From: CAMCXT01 sp046302715
Lineage (GTDB): Bacteria > Bacteroidota > Bacteroidia > M30B66
Assembly (NCBI GenBank): GCA_046302715.1
Contig: JBKCHQ010000137.1
Location: forward strand, 1 to 7,445
Direction: 5' to 3'
Length of the DNA stretch: 7,445 nucleotides
Position 1 is the first letter of the stretch. Each line of letters begins with the position of its first letter. The notes beneath the pieces were generated by a model. It was not told the DNA's origin. It was given only the letters and a program-made list of their open reading frames with translations, and did not search any database. The translations under genes were made by a program, and so were the position numbers. Below, one piece after another: positions 5,666 to 7,445 of this stretch.

Positions 5666-6646
5666 ATGAGAACAATACAATTCCGCGAAGCTTTACGTGA
5701 AGCACTTTCAGAGGAAATGCGTCGCGACGAAAGCGTTTTTTTAATGGGAGAAGAAGTTGCCGAATACGACGGCGCCTATAAAGTGAGTCAAGGCATGTTG
5801 GCCGAATTTGGCGAAAAACGTGTGATTGATACGCCCATTGCCGAACTGGGTTTTGCAGGAATTGGAGTAGGGGCAGCCATGAATGGATTGCGCCCGGTAA
5901 TTGAATTCATGACGTTTAACTTTTCGCTGGTTGCTATTGATCAAGTTATTAACTCGGCGGCCAAGATGATGTCGATGTCGGGCGGTCAGTTTACGGTTCC
6001 AATCGTATTTCGCGGTCCAACGGCTTCGGCCGGGATGCTGAGTTCGCAGCATAGTCAAGCCTTCGATAATTGGTATGCCAACACTCCGGGGCTTAAAGTA
6101 ATTGTTCCTTCCAATCCCTACGATGCTAAAGGATTATTAAAAAGCGCCATTCGCGACAATGATCCCGTTATTTTTATGGAATCGGAGCAGATGTATGGCG
6201 ATAAAGGCGAAGTGCCTGAAGAAGAATATCTTATTCCAATCGGTAAAGCTGACATTAAACGCTCAGGTTCCGATGTAACTATTGTTTCTTTCGGAAAAAT
6301 TATCAAAACCTGCTATACTGCAGCCGAAGAATTGGAGAAAGACGGTGTTTCCTGCGAGATTATTGATTTGCGTACTATTCGTCCGATTGACTACGATACC
6401 ATCATTGAATCGGTAAAGAAAACAAACCGATTGGTAATCGTTGAAGAGGCTTGGCCGCTCGGAAGCATAGCCACCGAAGTGAGTTTTAAAGTGCAGCGTG
6501 AAGCATTTGATTATCTCGATGCTCCGGTTTTGCGGGTTACATCAGCCGATGTTCCGTTACCGTATGCGCCAACCTTAATAGAAGCTGCATTACCTAATGC
6601 TGCACGTGTAGTAAGTGCGGTAAAGCAGGTAATGTACAAGGCTTAA
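5666..6646 (+). CDS. pdhB: Pyruvate dehydrogenase E1 component, beta subunit
   Basis: The 326-residue product is a full-length E1-beta subunit. With E1-alpha it forms the thiamine-diphosphate heterotetramer that decarboxylates pyruvate and passes the acetyl group to the lipoyl domain of E2, giving acetyl-CoA in the cytosol. The pyrimidine-binding domain comes first (residues 1 to about 175) with MGEEVAEYDGAYKVSQG (27-43), the coenzyme-activating glutamate E60 in DTPIAELGFAGIGVG, and the active-site histidine H129 in SSQHSQ. The transketolase C-terminal domain follows (from about 200), with IDLRTIRPID (233-242) and VIVEEAWPLGS (257-267). Length and motifs fit pyruvate rather than branched-chain E1-beta of Bacteroidota, although I judge this by recognition only. 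No E1-alpha, E2 or E3 gene is next to it, so the partners must be encoded elsewhere. It has its own promoter. Confidence 0.95.
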   Translation: MRTIQFREALREALSEEMRRDESVFLMGEEVAEYDGAYKVSQGMLAEFGEKRVIDTPIAELGFAGIGVGAAMNGLRPVIEFMTFNFSLVAIDQVINSAAKMMSMSGGQFTVPIVFRGPTASAGMLSSQHSQAFDNWYANTPGLKVIVPSNPYDAKGLLKSAIRDNDPVIFMESEQMYGDKGEVPEEEYLIPIGKADIKRSGSDVTIVSFGKIIKTCYTAAEELEKDGVSCEIIDLRTIRPIDYDTIIESVKKTNRLVIVEEAWPLGSIATEVSFKVQREAFDYLDAPVLRVTSADVPLPYAPTLIEAALPNAARVVSAVKQVMYKA

Positions 6647-6647
6647 C

Positions 6648-6672
6648 CGTTAAAATTCACATATTTTTAACG
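6648..6672 (+). terminator. Inverted repeat after pdhB, possible weak terminator
   Basis: CGTTAAAA (6648-6655) and TTTTAACG (6665-6672) form a perfect 8-bp stem with a 9-nt loop starting two bases after the pdhB stop. The stem is AT-rich and the downstream T-run is interrupted (AGGCTTTTCG), so it is not a classical intrinsic terminator. It could also be an operator. Confidence 0.4.
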
Positions 6673-6674
6673 AG

Positions 6675-6708
6675 GCTTTTCGTTTCGAGGCGAAAAACTC
6701 CTATTTTT
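6675..6708 (+). terminator. Second hairpin and T-run between pdhB and hppA
   Basis: TTTTCG (6677-6682) and CGAAAA (6691-6696) pair as a 6-bp stem around an 8-nt loop. With one C/A mismatch, G6675 also pairs with C6698. The run TATTTTT at 6702-6708 follows, so the whole could terminate pdhB transcription. The same bases overlap the predicted hppA promoter, so the hairpin reading and the promoter reading are alternatives or coexist. Confidence 0.4.
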
Positions 6709-6709
6709 G
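6677..6709 (+). promoter_or_regulatory. hppA promoter, -33 TTTTCG and -7 TATTTTTG
   Basis: TATTTTTG at 6702-6709 is an exact match to the Bacteroidota -7 consensus TAnnTTTG. TTTTCG at 6677-6682, 19 bp upstream, is a one-mismatch TTTG-type -33 element at the expected spacing. The transcript would start near 6715, with a leader of about 35 nt that is AT-rich and has no Shine-Dalgarno sequence. Confidence 0.65.
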
Positions 6710-6720
6710 CGCCCCTTAAT

Positions 6721-6732
6721 TTTGTTAACAAA
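6721..6732. promoter_or_regulatory. Perfect 12-bp palindrome in the hppA leader
   Basis: TTTGTTAACAAA is fully self-complementary and sits just downstream of the predicted hppA transcription start. That is a position where a dimeric regulator could block initiation. It is AT-rich, so chance is possible, and no regulator is identified. Confidence 0.4.
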
Positions 6733-6749
6733 CGTTAAATAAATAAAGA

Positions 6750-7445
6750 ATGGAAAAATTCCTCTATCTCGTACCTGTATTTGGTGTAATAGGCCTTATA
6801 TGGATGTTCGTACAATCGGCCTGGGTAACTAAGCAAGATGCTGGCGACAGTAAAATGCAAGGCATTGCAGGTGCTATTGCCGATGGCGCTATGGCATTTT
6901 TGAAAGCCGAATACCGAATTTTAGCAATTTATATGCTTTTGGCTGGAACGGCGTTGGGCGTATTGTCGCAAAATGTGGAGTCGTCGCATATTTTAATTGT
7001 TTTGTCATTCGTTATTGGTTGTGTATTCAGCGCCTTGGCCGGATTTATTGGGATGCGCATTGCCACCAAAGCTAACGTTCGCACCACGCAGGCCGCGCGT
7101 ACATCGCTTTCGAAAGCTTTGAAAGTATCGTTCAGCGGTGGTTTGGTAATGGGATTAGGTGTTGCAGGATTAGCGGTGTTGGGCTTGAGCATGTTGTTCA
7201 TTATATTCTTCCATTTCTTTATGGGTGGAAAAATGACTACGTATGAAGACATGACCCGTGTGCTCGAAGTTCTAGCTGGTTTTTCTGTGGGTGCCGAGTC
7301 TATCGCGCTATTTGCGCGTGTTGGCGGGGGAATTTACACTAAAGCAGCCGATGTGGGTGCCGATCTTGTAGGGAAAGTTGAAGCAGGAATTCCTGAAGAC
7401 GTTCCGCGTAACCCCGCAACCATTGCCGACAATGTGGGCGATAAC
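6750..7445 (+). CDS. hppA: Membrane-bound ion-translocating pyrophosphatase, partial (3' end missing)
   Basis: The frame starts at ATG 6750 and stays open to the right edge, giving the first 232 residues of a protein that is usually about 700-800 residues with 16 membrane helices. It hydrolyses cytosolic pyrophosphate and pumps H+ or Na+ out across the inner membrane. Hydrophobic segments are visible at about 2-24, 55-73, 80-101 and 128-158. The family's signature begins with GFSVGAESIALFARVGGGIYTKAADVG in two pieces (177-190 and 191-203) and continues as ADLVGKVEAGIPED (204-217) and NPATIADNVGDN (221-232). DVGADLVGKVE (201-211) is the pyrophosphate/Mg-binding loop. The residues that tell K+-dependent from K+-independent enzymes, and most of those that tell Na+ from H+ pumps, lie beyond the window, so ion specificity is open. 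It has its own promoter and follows pdhB by 103 bp. Confidence 0.95.
   Translation, partial: MEKFLYLVPVFGVIGLIWMFVQSAWVTKQDAGDSKMQGIAGAIADGAMAFLKAEYRILAIYMLLAGTALGVLSQNVESSHILIVLSFVIGCVFSALAGFIGMRIATKANVRTTQAARTSLSKALKVSFSGGLVMGLGVAGLAVLGLSMLFIIFFHFFMGGKMTTYEDMTRVLEVLAGFSVGAESIALFARVGGGIYTKAADVGADLVGKVEAGIPEDVPRNPATIADNVGDN

Noticed and set aside
5741..6306. Minus-strand open frames within pdhB
   Set aside because: pdhB is clearly coding through this stretch and the antisense products are unlike any protein.
6929..7252. Minus-strand open frame of 107 codons near the right edge
   Set aside because: Antisense to hppA, whose plus-strand frame carries the family signature and stays open to the edge.
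1..7445. tRNA, rRNA, CRISPR array, insertion sequence or integrase
   Set aside because: No cloverleaf-like sequence, regularly spaced repeat array, transposase motif or terminal inverted repeats were seen on either strand.

Overview
The window looks like a chromosomal segment from a Bacteroidota bacterium, probably of the order Flavobacteriales; the family cannot be resolved from the sequence alone. The evidence is a secreted glycine-rich multidomain surface protein with a typical N-terminal signal ending in NAQ, AT-rich leaders without Shine-Dalgarno sequences, exact matches to the Bacteroidota -7 promoter element TAnnTTTG in front of two genes, and PdhB and HppA proteins of the Bacteroidota type.

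Layout. Positions 1-2144 (minus strand) hold the first 714 residues of a large secreted protein that runs off the left edge: signal peptide, beta-rich N-terminal part, a long glycine-rich region, then Ig/PKD-like repeats with a 78-residue period. Positions 2241-3838 (minus) hold a methyltransferase gene overlapping a TauD-type Fe(II)/2-oxoglutarate dioxygenase gene by four bases (ATGA). Across a 143-bp divergent intergenic region, positions 3982-5520 (plus) hold a haem-oxygenase-like diiron oxidase (HDO) gene directly abutting (TAAATG) a gene for a two-part protein, an unrecognised helical N-terminal region plus a C-terminal cupin. Positions 5666-6646 (plus) are pdhB, the E1-beta subunit of pyruvate dehydrogenase. 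Positions 6750-7445 (plus) are the first 232 codons of hppA, the membrane-bound ion-pumping pyrophosphatase, cut by the right edge.

How the genes work together. pdhB and hppA are ordinary housekeeping genes, each with its own recognisable promoter. The item of interest is the central cassette of four genes: one SAM methyltransferase and three enzymes predicted to bind iron or another metal in three different folds (2OG dioxygenase, HDO diiron enzyme, cupin). This looks like a small tailoring or biosynthetic pathway for an unidentified small molecule. The HDO plus cupin pairing recalls the HDO-cupin fusion of the N-nitrosating enzyme SznF, here as two translationally linked genes. The chemistry and substrate cannot be read from the sequence; the link to SznF is inference from architecture.

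No tRNA, rRNA, CRISPR array, insertion sequence or prophage feature was seen. No gene-free stretch exceeds 300 bases; the longest gaps (143 and 145 bp) carry the regulatory candidates listed.
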